Source: Oceanospirillum maris DSM 6286 (GTDB lineage Bacteria; Pseudomonadota; Gammaproteobacteria; Pseudomonadales; Halomonadaceae). Taken from it: a stretch of 64,000 bases of DNA. The translations under genes and the position numbers were made by a program. The stretch is taken from contig NZ_AUGW01000016.1 of the NCBI RefSeq assembly GCF_000422865.1, positions 1-64,000 on the forward strand, given 5' to 3'. Of this stretch, positions 20,291 to 29,551 are shown piece by piece (the first letter of the stretch is position 1; each line of letters opens with the position of its first letter). The notes beneath the pieces were generated by a model that did not search any database, had not been told where the DNA came from, and worked only from the letters and a program-made list of their open reading frames with translations.

Positions 20291-20923
20291 TTAAATTTTA
20301 CATCTAAGAGTTAAGCTTTTAAGCTCGCAGGCCATTAAAAACTCCATCGCTTCGATATGACGTAATGTATCAGCCATGGTCGCCCCCCATGTATAAAGGC
20401 CGTGACCACGAATCAGATAAGCCGGTGCCATCGGGTGCTGTTTAAGGTAGGCCATGGTTTCTAGGGATAGCGCTTCAATATCCTGTGTATTTTCAAAGAT
20501 AGGAATACGCAAAACACCTTCATGAGTGTCAATGCCTGGAAAGGCTTTTTGCAACTCGTAACCCTGTAAGATTAAATGGTCGCTACGGTCTAAAGCACGG
20601 CTTAATACAGTGGCAGCAACGGAGTGTGTGTGCAGCACTGCGCCAATATCATCCCGCCAGTCATAAAGCACACAATGTAGAAGAGTTTCAGCTGAAGACT
20701 TTAGGTTTGATTGCACCGGCTGGCCCTGTAAATCAACTACCATAATATCATTCGGCTTTAAGCGGCCTTTATGTTTTCCTGATACGGTAATAGCAAGATG
20801 ATTGTGATCAATTCGGGCAGAATAATTACTACTTGTGGCTGGCGACCAACCTTCGGCAAATAGAAACTGGCCAGCCTCTATAACCTCTTGCGCTTTAACA
20901 GCATATATTGCGAGATTCACCAC
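20291..20923 (-). CDS. mtnB: Methylthioribulose-1-phosphate dehydratase
   Basis: A class II aldolase-family dehydratase that makes diketo-methylthiopentyl phosphate for MtnC. The zinc-binding histidines are in VLHTHSVAATVLS and RGHGLYTWG, and SGKHKGRLKPNDIMVVD is typical of the family. At 210 aa, it leads the cluster, 48 bp upstream of mtnD. The earlier steps (MtnA, MtnK or a phosphorylase) are not in the window, so the cluster covers only the lower half of methionine salvage. Confidence 0.94.
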   Translation of the reverse strand: MVNLAIYAVKAQEVIEAGQFLFAEGWSPATSSNYSARIDHNHLAITVSGKHKGRLKPNDIMVVDLQGQPVQSNLKSSAETLLHCVLYDWRDDIGAVLHTHSVAATVLSRALDRSDHLILQGYELQKAFPGIDTHEGVLRIPIFENTQDIEALSLETMAYLKQHPMAPAYLIRGHGLYTWGATMADTLRHIEAMEFLMACELKSLTLRCKI

Positions 20924-21072
20924 CGGCTAATCCTCTTTATGGCAAACAGGTTATCATGACAAACAGATTGTCGAATTGGCTGGTATTTTCTCATAACCGA
21001 AATACCACACAAGTTTTTTACATGAAGATCGTTGTTCACAGATAAACTGCTCGCAGAGTCACGGAGTCCAAA

Positions 21073-21825
21073 TTGACAGATACAGTGCCGCATCAGCATT
21101 ATAATCTTGCCGTTATTGGCACGATACAATCCTGCTATAAAGAGAAATTTGGCATCCCCCGCCAACCCGGCCTTGCCCCAGCGTCTACGGGTATTATTCG
21201 TCTTTTACCGCCGTATAATCAGCCGGATGCTGTACGTGGGCTAGAAAAAAACAGTCATATCTGGGTGCAGTTTATATTCCATCAGTGCTTAAAAGATCAT
21301 TGGAAACCCACCGTGCGCCCGCCCCGTTTAGGCGGTAACGAGCGCTTGGGCGTATTTGCCACCCGCGCGACCTTTCGACCTAATCCTATCGGTTTATCGG
21401 TGGTGGTGTTAGATAGAATTGAAATCACCTCAAAAGAAGTACTCATTCATATTAGTGGCTTAGATCTTGTGGAAGGCACGCCGGTTTTGGACATTAAGCC
21501 ATATATTCCCTATGTGGATAACGTAGAGCATGCTCGCAGTGCCTTTGCCCCAGAAGCTCCAACGGAGCACCCTGTTTTTTGGACACCTGAAGCAAAAATC
21601 GCTCTTACCTATTACGAAGCCAAATATGGTGCCATAGCCAAGCTTATTGAGCAGGTTCTACAGCAAGATCCAAGACCAGCCTATCGACATGGAAAAGCAG
21701 AAGAAAAGATATACGGTATAAAGCTACAGCAAGCGGATGTGCGCTTTAAGATTCAGCCCTACACGGAGCAACAAAAAATTGCTATTTGGGTTGTGGATAT
21801 AGAAGACTTAGGTGATAACGATTAA
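21073..21825 (+). CDS. trmO: tRNA (N6-threonylcarbamoyladenosine37-N6)-methyltransferase
   Basis: Methylates t6A37 of tRNA-Thr(GGU) using S-adenosylmethionine (formerly TsaA/YaeB). The start is TTG 21073, preceded by GGAG. The beta-barrel domain has IGTIQSCYKEKFGIPRQPGL at the N-terminus, RPPRLGGNERLGVFATRATFRPNPIGLSVV, and LDLVEGTPVLDIKPYIPYVD, all diagnostic. The length of 250 aa is usual. It is divergent from mtnB and convergent with the cold-shock gene. Confidence 0.94.
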   Translation: MTDTVPHQHYNLAVIGTIQSCYKEKFGIPRQPGLAPASTGIIRLLPPYNQPDAVRGLEKNSHIWVQFIFHQCLKDHWKPTVRPPRLGGNERLGVFATRATFRPNPIGLSVVVLDRIEITSKEVLIHISGLDLVEGTPVLDIKPYIPYVDNVEHARSAFAPEAPTEHPVFWTPEAKIALTYYEAKYGAIAKLIEQVLQQDPRPAYRHGKAEEKIYGIKLQQADVRFKIQPYTEQQKIAIWVVDIEDLGDND

Positions 21826-21833
21826 ACGTTAAA

Positions 21834-21866
21834 CAAAAAAATACCCGCTGCAAAGAGCAGGTATTG
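21834..21866 (-). terminator. terminator of the cold-shock gene
   Basis: On the minus strand a stem of about 10 bp with mismatches (atacc...ggtat around 21841-21865) is followed by the T tract given by A6 at 21835-21840. Confidence 0.75.
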
Positions 21867-21886
21867 AGAAGCCATAAAAGTAGCGA

Positions 21887-22096
21887 TTAAACTACCGTTA
21901 CATTCTCTGCCTGAGGGCCTTTTTGACCTTGAGTTACTTCAAAAGTAACCTGCTGACCTTCCTCAAGGCTACGACGGCCAGTACCGTTGATAGCGCGAAA
22001 ATGTACAAATACATCGCTGTCGCCTTCACGAGAAATAAAGCCAAAACCTTTTTCATCGTTAAACCACTTAACGGTACCAGTAATTAAACCTGACAT
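21887..22096 (-). CDS. CspA-family cold-shock protein
   Basis: A 69-aa single-domain OB-fold protein that binds single-stranded RNA and DNA and melts RNA structure. Both RNP motifs are present: KGFGFI (RNP1) and DVFVHF (RNP2). ATG 22096 is chosen because AGAGGA lies at the right distance; the frame open to 22132 is the leader. It could be a cold-induced, growth-phase or constitutive member, since paralogues cannot be told apart this way. The leader has several perfect hairpins, as in genes controlled by mRNA structure. Confidence 0.96.
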   Translation of the reverse strand: MSGLITGTVKWFNDEKGFGFISREGDSDVFVHFRAINGTGRRSLEEGQQVTFEVTQGQKGPQAENVTVV

Positions 22097-22522
22097 AACG
22101 TCCTCTTTACTCTTGCTTGCGCCCGGACTCACCGGGAATAAAATCTAACAGGGTTCATCCGAATGATGCCCCATCATTACTACTGCAACTCCTGTTGCAG
22201 TTCCTCTATTAGAGCATGACTTTATGGCTTTACAACTACTTTTTTCAGTTTTATGAAAAAAATTACATCCACAAAATACCCTTAACGAAACATTGCAACA
22301 CAAAAAGTAAAAAATAGAGTAAACCGGCCTAAAAGGCCAAACACGAAGCAAAACATCCCACGATCTAAATATTTTTTAACATTTTGCATAATATCCTGAA
22401 TTATCAATCAGTTTCATACGCTAAACACTGGCGAATTAAGCCAACCTTTTGTACAATCTCGGCACTTAAGATTTTTGATTTAACCATTTTGTTGTCATCT
22501 TGGTTTAATCACAAGTACTTAA
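22097..22522 (-). promoter_or_regulatory. cold-shock gene leader with consecutive hairpins, and tRNA upstream region
   Basis: 425 bp without a gene. On the side of the cold-shock gene there are four perfect inverted repeats: cccgg/ccggg (22122-22136), atgatg/catcat (22163-22177), actgcaac/gttgcagt (22182-22201) and ggcct/aggcc (22326-22338). The first three lie within 105 nt of the start codon and would fold in a long 5' leader. The rest is AT-rich and must also contain the tRNA promoter; no clear -35/-10 pair was found for it. Confidence 0.45.
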
Positions 22523-22599
22523 GGGCCCTTAGCTCAGTTGGTTAGAGCATCCGACTCATAATCGGCAGGTCCTGGGTTCGAGTCCCGGAGGGCCCACCA
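22523..22599 (+). tRNA. tRNA with CAU anticodon, probably elongator tRNA-Met
   Basis: A complete 77-nt cloverleaf with encoded CCA. The acceptor stem is GGGCCCT/AGGGCCC, the D arm is GCTC/GAGC, the anticodon loop is CTCATAA (anticodon CAT), the T arm is CTGGG/CCCGG with TTCGAGT loop, and the discriminator base is A. The top pair of the anticodon stem is T-C, a mismatch. A CAU anticodon can also belong to tRNA-Ile2 (lysidine-modified); the initiator is excluded because the 5' G pairs with C and the GGG/CCC anticodon-stem signature is absent. Confidence 0.93.
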
Positions 22600-22610
22600 T
22601 ATTTAAATAA

Positions 22611-22641
22611 AAAACCCAGCAGTCACACTGCTGGGTTTTTT
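22611..22641 (+). terminator. terminator after the tRNA
   Basis: A 9-bp perfect stem (cccagcagt 22615-22623 with actgctggg 22627-22635) is followed by T6. The A run on the other side makes it symmetric. Confidence 0.92.
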
Positions 22642-22741
22642 ATTGTCTGCATTAAATCTATTCTGCCTATCTTGACTTATATCCGCACAAACATTAGAAG
22701 ATACTTGTTTATTTGGAACCGTCACTTTTAGGGAGAACACT

Positions 22742-23191
22742 ATGTCTGAGCATCGCTCACAACTTTCTTGGCAGCGTAAAGAACACCCCGAAGACAACAC
22801 TACATTTTGTCGAAACCATACTCTGACACTTAATGGCGGTCAGGTTATTAATGCGTCATCAGCTGCCAGCTTTTTAGGCGATGCCCAAGCGTCTGATCCT
22901 GAGCAACTACTTGTTGCAGCGGTATCAAGTTGTCATATGCTGACATTTCTTGCCGTTGCTGACGTAAAAGGCTTTAAAGTTGAAAACTATCAAGATGATG
23001 CAGTTGGTTATCTGACTAAAGCAGAGCGTGGAAAAGTGGTTAGCCGTATTGAATTAAATGCAACGGTTACGTTTTCTGGCGAGAAACAACCGACAGAAAA
23101 AGAGCTGGATCGGCTACACGATAGCGCCCATCGCAACTGTTTTATTGCCAACTCCATTAAAGCTGACGTTGAAGTGATGAAAAAGTCTTAA
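22742..23191 (+). CDS. OsmC family protein
   Basis: A 149-aa OsmC-superfamily protein. The first Cys is in SSCHMLTFL (about residue 64) and the second in AHRNCFIANSI (about residue 133), the two positions used by this superfamily for thiol-based peroxide chemistry. The sequence belongs to a different branch from the protein at 10440. It is a single gene downstream of the tRNA terminator; GGGAGA precedes its ATG. The substrate is unknown. Confidence 0.9.
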   Translation: MSEHRSQLSWQRKEHPEDNTTFCRNHTLTLNGGQVINASSAASFLGDAQASDPEQLLVAAVSSCHMLTFLAVADVKGFKVENYQDDAVGYLTKAERGKVVSRIELNATVTFSGEKQPTEKELDRLHDSAHRNCFIANSIKADVEVMKKS

Positions 23192-23240
23192 ACTTTTTTT
23201 ATTGAATTGAATCTTTTTATTAAATCGAATGAAGGCAAGC

Positions 23241-23819
23241 TTAAAGCTTGCCTTCAATTCGTACAGGATAGAGGGTATAAACTCTAAAAAAGTCCGCCAA
23301 CTGGAAACTTCTTATCAGTTGTTCGCTGTAGCGAATTCTTCGATTACGCGTCAAACTAAAACCTTTATAAGCTAAAAGGCTGAGGCAATCAGGGCAAATT
23401 GATAAGCTGCGCCGCTTACTATCGTCGGGTATAGGAAAGGGCGAACTTTGACATGTTGTTGCCACCAGCGCTTCACGGGCGTTATCCTGCAAAACCTTAC
23501 AAGCCGCCACATGCACGTACTCTTTTCTAGTGTGACTCTTTTTTTGGCCTTGGCTTAAGCTTAGACTCTGGCTTCGAGTCAGTTCTGCATTTAAAAAATA
23601 CACCACCACACGACCATTTTTTATGGCTAAAGTATGGTCAGGTAGAATCCTAATGCCCTCTAAAGACGTTTTAATACCTTGGTTTTCCAGCAGCGAACGC
23701 TCCTGCCCAGTTAAGTGTTTAGAGCCATCAAATAGTACAAAATGACCTAATCGTTTTGCCCCCATTTCTCGACGAAGATGAAGCAAGTCTTCATCTTGAT
23801 TAAAATCAGGTAATTCCAT
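23241..23819 (-). CDS. unknown protein with possible Cys/His zinc site, third gene of the ZorAB-like operon
   Basis: I do not recognise a named family. The start is ATG 23819, preceded by an ideal AAGGAGG; the frame runs open to 23849 without support. The 192-aa protein has HVAAC (H-x3-C), a further Cys in TTCQSS, and CPDCLSLLAYKGF (CxxC), which together could form a zinc knuckle or treble clef. The C-terminus is basic and ends FFRVYTLYPVRIEGKL. There are no TM segments. It follows the ZorB-like gene by 29 bp on the same strand, so it is likely the soluble partner or effector of that membrane complex. A nuclease role is possible for a treble-clef fold, but no HNH motif is complete. Confidence 0.75.
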   Translation of the reverse strand: MELPDFNQDEDLLHLRREMGAKRLGHFVLFDGSKHLTGQERSLLENQGIKTSLEGIRILPDHTLAIKNGRVVVYFLNAELTRSQSLSLSQGQKKSHTRKEYVHVAACKVLQDNAREALVATTCQSSPFPIPDDSKRRSLSICPDCLSLLAYKGFSLTRNRRIRYSEQLIRSFQLADFFRVYTLYPVRIEGKL

Positions 23820-23848
23820 AGTGCCTCCTTGCGTTAACCGATCTAGCA

Positions 23849-24634
23849 CTAAGGCTCATGAGAGTCCATCTCAGGTTTACCTTTAGCACTTGCAGTATCA
23901 TCTTTATCCAAAACATCTTTTAAGATCTCACGAATACGAGAATCTGCATCAGTTCTTAAACGGAACTCTACCCGACGAGAACGCTCGCTATTTTCTTCCC
24001 CTGAGGCAGACACCACGAGTTTTGATGATGACAGTCCGTTGGCGGTTAGATGGCTTTTCAACCACGTTTTTTGATATTCAACCTTTGGTAGGCCTAAGAC
24101 ATAGCCTAGTGCGGAGCGTGTTCTTGCTTGAGATAAACGCATATTATTGATGTAAGCTTCATCTTGGCTACTGGCATTGGTCCAATCACTTGAAGTATGG
24201 CCTTCGATACGCACCTCAGAAATATCGTATCGATATTTTTCTGAAGTGATGATCCGTGTGTACCGTGGAAAAAAGTCTGACAGAATGGCTTCAAAGGCAG
24301 GCTGCAAGCTTGATTTGCCAACATCAAACATCACATCCGTATTGTAAAACTGCAGGCTTAGGTCGTCCGCTTTCAGTTCAGCCCCCCATTTGGGTAGGTC
24401 ATCTTTAAATTCGGTATAAAGATCCTGATAAAGCTGATCCCGAAGGTCTTGGTATAATAGAGCAACCTCTTTTATCTTCTGGGTTTCCCGCTCAAGAATC
24501 ACCATATAAGCTACGGCAACCAGCAGAAAGACCATCATTAAGCCTGCCATCAGGTCACTCACGGCAACCCAATGGGAACCTTCTTCAGCGGCTAAACTTT
24601 CTTCTTCATCTTGCCGATGATCGAGTCTGTTCAC
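23849..24634 (-). CDS. ZorB/MotB-like OmpA-domain protein
   Basis: A 261-aa inner-membrane protein with one TM helix near the N-terminus, SDLMAGLMMVFLLVAVAYMV (about residues 26-45). It carries the single Asp (about residue 27) that in MotB/ZorB stators binds the proton. A helical linker leads to a C-terminal OmpA-like peptidoglycan-binding domain, with IEGHTSS, RLSQARTRSALGYVLGL and SERSRRVEFRLR. The domain order equals ZorB. Its start overlaps the stop of the ZorA-like gene by 4 bp. A flagellar MotB is unlikely: no flagellar gene is nearby and the partner is not MotA-like in its tail. Confidence 0.85.
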   Translation of the reverse strand: MNRLDHRQDEEESLAAEEGSHWVAVSDLMAGLMMVFLLVAVAYMVILERETQKIKEVALLYQDLRDQLYQDLYTEFKDDLPKWGAELKADDLSLQFYNTDVMFDVGKSSLQPAFEAILSDFFPRYTRIITSEKYRYDISEVRIEGHTSSDWTNASSQDEAYINNMRLSQARTRSALGYVLGLPKVEYQKTWLKSHLTANGLSSSKLVVSASGEENSERSRRVEFRLRTDADSRIREILKDVLDKDDTASAKGKPEMDSHEP

Positions 24635-26187
24635 TTCTGATTCCTTTCCGCACGCAGACCTCTACGCCCGGGCATTAGCGAGGGCTTTTCCTCTGTTTTC
24701 ACTTTCGGAGCCACTGACCCAGAAGATACATTGAGCGACGCCTTGGGTTTTGCTTGTGTCGACAAACCTGCGTCTAAAGACGATGCTGTACTTGAAGGCA
24801 AATCTGGATTCACCTTTGGCCCTAGGCCGGCCTCCGATGAGACTGTATTTGATGAGGTTGTATGTGATGATCCTGTATTTGATGAGTTCATACTTAAAGG
24901 TGAAGGGGCATTTAAATATGAAGACGTATTGGCCGGTGCAGATGGCTTTTGTGAACCGGCCATATCAACCACTTGTTTTAGCTTCTCGGTTAACGGCAGA
25001 TAATCACTAACAAACTTCTCTGATAACGCGGTTAACTGGCCGCCAAAGGTCTGTAGGGCATGGGTAAGCTCTTGCTCCATAGCACTATCCATACGTACCA
25101 GCTGCTTTTCATTGCGATCGAGCATCTGCAACATAATATCGCTATGGCGGTTATTCACCTGCCCCATATCCGTCACAAGTTGCTTGTTAACCGTAATCAC
25201 CGTTTTTTCGATGGTATTCGACGTTTCGGTCAAAAGCGCGTTCATCTGTCGATGGCTTTCACGAATCCCATTCGCCAACTCATCTGTCAGCGCCATAATA
25301 CGCCCTTCCAAGGAAGGCAACCCGTCAGATGCTTTACTCACAAGATTAGCTAGGCTATCTAAGTAACTGCCAAGGGATTCAGATTGTTGTTGTAGGCCGG
25401 TCATCACATCGCCTAGTTTTTCTGAAACCTCATTGAATGCTTGCGTATGCTGAACCATGGTTTGATAAGCTTCCGTTGCCTTATCAAGTACATCGCCATT
25501 GGCTTTTTGCTGCTCGAGCAGCTTTGCCAGCTCGCCTTTGTAGTTTTCTTGCCATTCCACCATACGGCCAACAGCTTGGTTAAGCTGGCGAAAATTATCG
25601 CCGTATTGCACCGTAATCTTGTCATTAAAGCTGGTCATTAGATCCGTAATAGCACTGGTTAAAGCATTGCTGTTAGCGGAAACCATCTCTTCTTGATAGT
25701 GGCTAATAACGGTTTCTAAGCGCCCAAGGTGCTGCTCGATACCTTTTGTGCCAGCCTCAATATTACCACCAATATCTGCTAAGCCAGATTTGTTAAGCAC
25801 CAAGCGAATATCACCCAGCAGCGTCGCTAAATCATCCACCGTTGCACCGGTGTACTGTGTCTCTGTCTCATAGTTACGCACATGCTTAATCACATGGCGC
25901 ATTTTGATACTCATGCCTGCTAACAGACCTGCAATAGATGACCAGAATGCTGTTTTCAGACCCTCAATCAGCTGAGGTACACTGCCTTCAATATCTGTTG
26001 TATCAAAATCCATCAAACCCAAGGCTACACCCAAAAACGTACCAAAAATACCAATACTGGTAAGAATGGAAGGGGCAGCATTTACTGTGCGCAGAGAGTA
26101 AACAGGGCCGTGGAAATAAACGGTAAGCCCGGCAATTATTGCGATCACACTAATTGTCAGAGGTGAAAAAGCTGCTAGAAAGTCCAT
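24631..26187 (-). CDS. ZorA-like MotA/TolQ/ExbB proton-channel protein with long helical tail
   Basis: A 518-aa inner-membrane protein; the start is taken as 26187 because the frame above it runs through the oadB terminator. TM segments lie at about residues 9-27, 43-58 and 75-95. The MotA/TolQ core is SILTSIGIFGTFLGVALGL, then SVPQLIEGLKTAFWSSIAGL. From about residue 110 to 400 a long helical region with few breaks resembles the intracellular tail of ZorA, the Zorya defence subunit. The last 90 residues are Ser/Thr/Pro-rich and end in a basic patch (PGRRGLRAERNQK). With ZorB it would form a proton-driven motor. No ZorC, D or E gene is adjacent. Confidence 0.8.
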   Translation of the reverse strand: MDFLAAFSPLTISVIAIIAGLTVYFHGPVYSLRTVNAAPSILTSIGIFGTFLGVALGLMDFDTTDIEGSVPQLIEGLKTAFWSSIAGLLAGMSIKMRHVIKHVRNYETETQYTGATVDDLATLLGDIRLVLNKSGLADIGGNIEAGTKGIEQHLGRLETVISHYQEEMVSANSNALTSAITDLMTSFNDKITVQYGDNFRQLNQAVGRMVEWQENYKGELAKLLEQQKANGDVLDKATEAYQTMVQHTQAFNEVSEKLGDVMTGLQQQSESLGSYLDSLANLVSKASDGLPSLEGRIMALTDELANGIRESHRQMNALLTETSNTIEKTVITVNKQLVTDMGQVNNRHSDIMLQMLDRNEKQLVRMDSAMEQELTHALQTFGGQLTALSEKFVSDYLPLTEKLKQVVDMAGSQKPSAPANTSSYLNAPSPLSMNSSNTGSSHTTSSNTVSSEAGLGPKVNPDLPSSTASSLDAGLSTQAKPKASLNVSSGSVAPKVKTEEKPSLMPGRRGLRAERNQK

Positions 26188-26294
26188 AACTGTCGCTTTA
26201 GTAAAATGAGCGCCTATTATGGCGCTAACAAGGTGTTCTGAAAACGGGTATTGAAAAGGAAGCTTGTAATCAAGTGAATTAAACGCGCTATCAT

Positions 26295-26326
26295 AAAAAA
26301 ACCACTGCCTAAGCAGTGGTTCTTTT
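26295..26326 (-). terminator. terminator of the oad operon
   Basis: A perfect 9-bp stem (aaccactgc 26300-26308 with gcagtggtt 26313-26321) has an A7 stretch on the left that gives T's on the minus strand. It separates oadB from the ZorA-like gene and supports a ZorA-like start below it. Confidence 0.9.
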
Positions 26327-26380
26327 CTGTCGATCAAATGTTCTGATCTAGTATTCAAGGTAGAACCTAATGAAACTTAA

Positions 26381-27682
26381 TTAGCCACCCAGATATTTGA
26401 TCATCACACCGGCAGCAACCGCTGAACCGATCACACCAGCCACATTCGGGCCCATTGCGTGCATCAGCAAGAAGTTGTGCGGGTTGTACTCCAAGCCAAG
26501 CTTGTTCGATACACGGGCCGCCATAGGCACCGCTGAAACACCAGCTGAACCGATTAGTGGGTTCACAGGCGTTTTGGTCAGCTTGTTCATCAGCTTAGCC
26601 ATCAGAACACCACAACCTGTACCGATACCAAAGGCAACGATACCCAGCGCAAGAATACCCAGTGTTTCAAGGGCAAGGAACTTATCTGCCATCAACTTAG
26701 AACCAACCGAAAGCCCTAGGAAGATCGTAGTAATGTTGATTAACGCGTTTTGAGCCGTATCACTTAAACGTTCAACAACACCACTTTCACGCATTAAGTT
26801 ACCAAAGCAGAACATACCTAACAGGGGCGCTGCATCCGGTAGCAAGAGTGCGACAAGTACCAAGAGAGTCAATGGAAAGACAATTTTCTCTGCTTTCGAT
26901 ACGGTGCGCAGCTGTACCATCTCAATCTTACGTTCTTCTGGTGTGGTCAACGCGCGCATAATCGGCGGCTGAATCAGAGGCACCAAAGCCATATAAGAGT
27001 AAGAAGCCACCGCAATAGCACCCAGCAGCTCAGGCGCTAACAGGCTAGCAACATAGATTGATGTTGGGCCATCTGCGCCGCCGATAATACCAATGGCTGC
27101 CGCTTGCTGAATGGAGAAATCCATCACGCCCATAGCAGACAGACCAACCGCACCCAATACCGTCGCAAAGATACCGAACTGAGCTGCAGCACCTAAGAAC
27201 AGCGTCTTAGGGTTAGCAAGTAAAGGCCCGAAATCGGTCATAGCACCAACGCCCATGAAAATCACAAGCGGTGCAATACCGCTGGCAATAGCCACAGAGT
27301 AGAAGCTGTACAGCATACCGTTAGCATAGCCGGCATCCTGAGCAATCAACTGCGCCGATGCGTACGCACTAGGCCCAGCATCGTGGACTAAATGCGACAA
27401 GACTTCAGGATTCGTTGTGTTAGCACCCACCGCCTGAGCCAAAGCCGCAAGGACTTCAGGTTTGGCAAAATGGATCGCCTGCTCTGCAGCAGACATCGCA
27501 AGTCCCGCTTCAGGAATGTTAGCCAACAGGCCACCAAATCCGATAGGAACGAGCAACAGGGGTTCAAAGCCCTTCACAATCGCAAGGTATAGCAGCAGCA
27601 GACAGATGATCATCATCGTCAGCTGGCCAAACGTTAGATTATAAAGACCCGAGCCCTGCCATAAGCTCAAAAGTTGTTCCAT
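26381..27682 (-). CDS. oadB: Na+-transporting oxaloacetate decarboxylase, beta subunit
   Basis: The integral membrane subunit that couples decarboxylation of carboxybiotin to export of sodium ions. The 433-aa protein has about ten hydrophobic helices and the family segments [13 protein letters not shown] (an Asp in the ion path), [13 protein letters not shown] and [18 protein letters not shown]. It is the last gene of oadG-oadA-oadB. The enzyme makes pyruvate from oxaloacetate and builds a sodium gradient, useful in marine and oxygen-poor growth. Confidence 0.97.
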   Translation of the reverse strand: MEQLLSLWQGSGLYNLTFGQLTMMIICLLLLYLAIVKGFEPLLLVPIGFGGLLANIPEAGLAMSAAEQAIHFAKPEVLAALAQAVGANTTNPEVLSHLVHDAGPSAYASAQLIAQDAGYANGMLYSFYSVAIASGIAPLVIFMGVGAMTDFGPLLANPKTLFLGAAAQFGIFATVLGAVGLSAMGVMDFSIQQAAAIGIIGGADGPTSIYVASLLAPELLGAIAVASYSYMALVPLIQPPIMRALTTPEERKIEMVQLRTVSKAEKIVFPLTLLVLVALLLPDAAPLLGMFCFGNLMRESGVVERLSDTAQNALINITTIFLGLSVGSKLMADKFLALETLGILALGIVAFGIGTGCGVLMAKLMNKLTKTPVNPLIGSAGVSAVPMAARVSNKLGLEYNPHNFLLMHAMGPNVAGVIGSAVAAGVMIKYLGG

Positions 27683-27710
27683 GTGATCAACCTCGTTGTA
27701 TTAGCAGGAC

Positions 27711-29495
27711 TTACAGAGCCAGCAGGGTATCGCCAACCGTAACCGCATCACCTTCACGAACACTAATCGCGCCGATAGTACCGGCCCGTGGTGCGCGTAC
27801 TTCTGTTTCCATCTTCATGGCTTCAAGAATAATGATCACATCACCATCCTGAACCACATCGCCTGGGCTAACCATAACTTTAAAGATGTTACCAGATAAC
27901 GGAGCTGTTACAGGCTCACCGCCGGATGCAACAGGAGCAGGAGCCGCTGCGGATACAGGTGCTGCAGGCTGAACATTAGAGATATCGCCACCTTCTGTGA
28001 CCTGTACCACATAGTTCTGGCCGTTAACGGTGATGGTGTAAACTTCTGGGCCGGTATTTTTGTTCGCAGTGTTGCTCACGGCTTTTGTACCTTCTTCTTC
28101 TGTTGGGACGGGCTCAAAGGCATCTGGATTACCACGATTCTCTAGGAATTTCAGACCAATTTGAGGGAACAACGCATAGGTTAGAACATCATCAATCGAC
28201 TCAGAGGCAAGCTTAAAGCCTTTCTCTTTTGCCAAATCGTTCAGTTCAGCCGTCAGTTTTTCAACTTCAGACTCAAGTAGATCCGCTGGGCGGCAGGTAA
28301 TCGCTTCTGCACCATTGAGAACCCTAGCTTGAAGCTCTGCATTAAAAGGCGCTGGAGCTGAGCCATACTCACCTTTCAAAATGCCTTGAGTCTCTTTCGA
28401 GATGCTCTTGTAACGTTCACCGGTCAGAATATTCAACACCGCTTGGGTACCGACAATCTGAGAGGTTGGTGTTACCAGAGGAATAAAGCCTAAATCTTCA
28501 CGTACCCGTGGAATCTCAGCCAAAACCTCATCGAACTTATCACCAGCGCCCTGTTCACGTAGCTGGCTTTCCATATTTGTCAGCATACCACCAGGCACCT
28601 GAGCCACCAAAATACGTGAGTCAGTACCGCGCAAAGCGCCTTCAAATTTCGCATATTTCTTACGAACTTGACGGAAGTAAGCCGCAATGTCTTCCAGCAG
28701 TAATAGATCTAAACCTGTATCACGATCGGTACCCTGTAGCGCCGCCACAATCGATTCAGTTGCCGTATGGCCATAAGTCATCGACATTGAAGAGATCGCC
28801 GTATCAACGCGGTCAATACCCGCTTCAACAGCTTTCAGGATAGTCATATCAGATAAACCCGAAGTGGCATGCGCATGCAGCTGAACTTCTAGATTGGTTT
28901 CTGATTTTAGGCGAGATACCATTTCATAAGCATCGTAGGGGGTCATAATGCCGGACATATCTTTGATCGCGATAGAGTCTGCACCCATATCTTCGATCTG
29001 TTTTGCCAAGCTAATCCAAGCTTCCAGATTATGAACCGCACTCGTGGTGTAAGAAAGCGTACCTTGAGCATGCTTACCTACATTTTTAACCGCCTCAAGT
29101 GCACGTTGCAGGTTACGGGGATCGTTCATTGCGTCAAATACGCGGAACACATCAACACCGTTAGTTGCAGCGCGTTCAACAAACTTATCAACCACATCGT
29201 CAGCATAATGACGGTAGCCCAGAAGGTTCTGGCCACGTAGCAGCATCTGCTGAGGGGTCTTAGGCATAGCCTTTTTAAGTTCGCGGATACGATCCCAAGG
29301 GTCTTCGCCTAGATAACGAATGCAGGAGTCAAATGTCGCTCCGCCCCAAGATTCTAGAGACCAGAAGCCTACTTGATCCAACTTCTCAGCAATCGGAAGC
29401 ATATCATCAAGGCGCAGGCGGGTCGCAAACAAGGACTGATGAGCATCACGCAGGACAACATCAGTAATGCCTAGTGGTTTTTTGGACTCGGTCAT
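27711..29495 (-). CDS. oadA: Oxaloacetate decarboxylase, alpha subunit (biotin carrier)
   Basis: The carboxyltransferase subunit, which moves the C4 carboxyl group of oxaloacetate to its own biotin. A TIM-barrel domain opens with [17 protein letters not shown] and includes [11 protein letters not shown] and LHAHATSGL (metal site). The C-terminal lipoyl-like domain carries the biotin Lys in EAMKMETEV, about 35 residues from the end. It has a Pro/Ala-rich linker before the carrier domain. ATG 29495 (594 aa) is preferred over 29513 because AAAAGG precedes it at a good distance. It lies between oadG and oadB, with short gaps. Confidence 0.97.
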   Translation of the reverse strand: MTESKKPLGITDVVLRDAHQSLFATRLRLDDMLPIAEKLDQVGFWSLESWGGATFDSCIRYLGEDPWDRIRELKKAMPKTPQQMLLRGQNLLGYRHYADDVVDKFVERAATNGVDVFRVFDAMNDPRNLQRALEAVKNVGKHAQGTLSYTTSAVHNLEAWISLAKQIEDMGADSIAIKDMSGIMTPYDAYEMVSRLKSETNLEVQLHAHATSGLSDMTILKAVEAGIDRVDTAISSMSMTYGHTATESIVAALQGTDRDTGLDLLLLEDIAAYFRQVRKKYAKFEGALRGTDSRILVAQVPGGMLTNMESQLREQGAGDKFDEVLAEIPRVREDLGFIPLVTPTSQIVGTQAVLNILTGERYKSISKETQGILKGEYGSAPAPFNAELQARVLNGAEAITCRPADLLESEVEKLTAELNDLAKEKGFKLASESIDDVLTYALFPQIGLKFLENRGNPDAFEPVPTEEEGTKAVSNTANKNTGPEVYTITVNGQNYVVQVTEGGDISNVQPAAPVSAAAPAPVASGGEPVTAPLSGNIFKVMVSPGDVVQDGDVIIILEAMKMETEVRAPRAGTIGAISVREGDAVTVGDTLLAL

Positions 29496-29551
29496 GGGTT
29501 TGGCCTTTTCCATTATTAGAGAGTTTTTATTGGCTAAAAAAAGCGCCGTAC

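Noticed and set aside
23241-26187. The ZorAB-like pair as flagellar MotAB or TolQR
   Set aside because: The A protein has a 300-residue cytoplasmic helical tail and a Ser/Thr-rich end not found in MotA or TolQ; no flagellar or tol-pal genes are adjacent. Not excluded formally without a tree.
26188-26358. The frame of the ZorA-like protein stays open 57 codons further upstream
   Set aside because: This stretch includes the oad terminator (26295-26326), so translation from 26358 would require reading a terminator stem; the TM-bearing start at 26187 fits the family.
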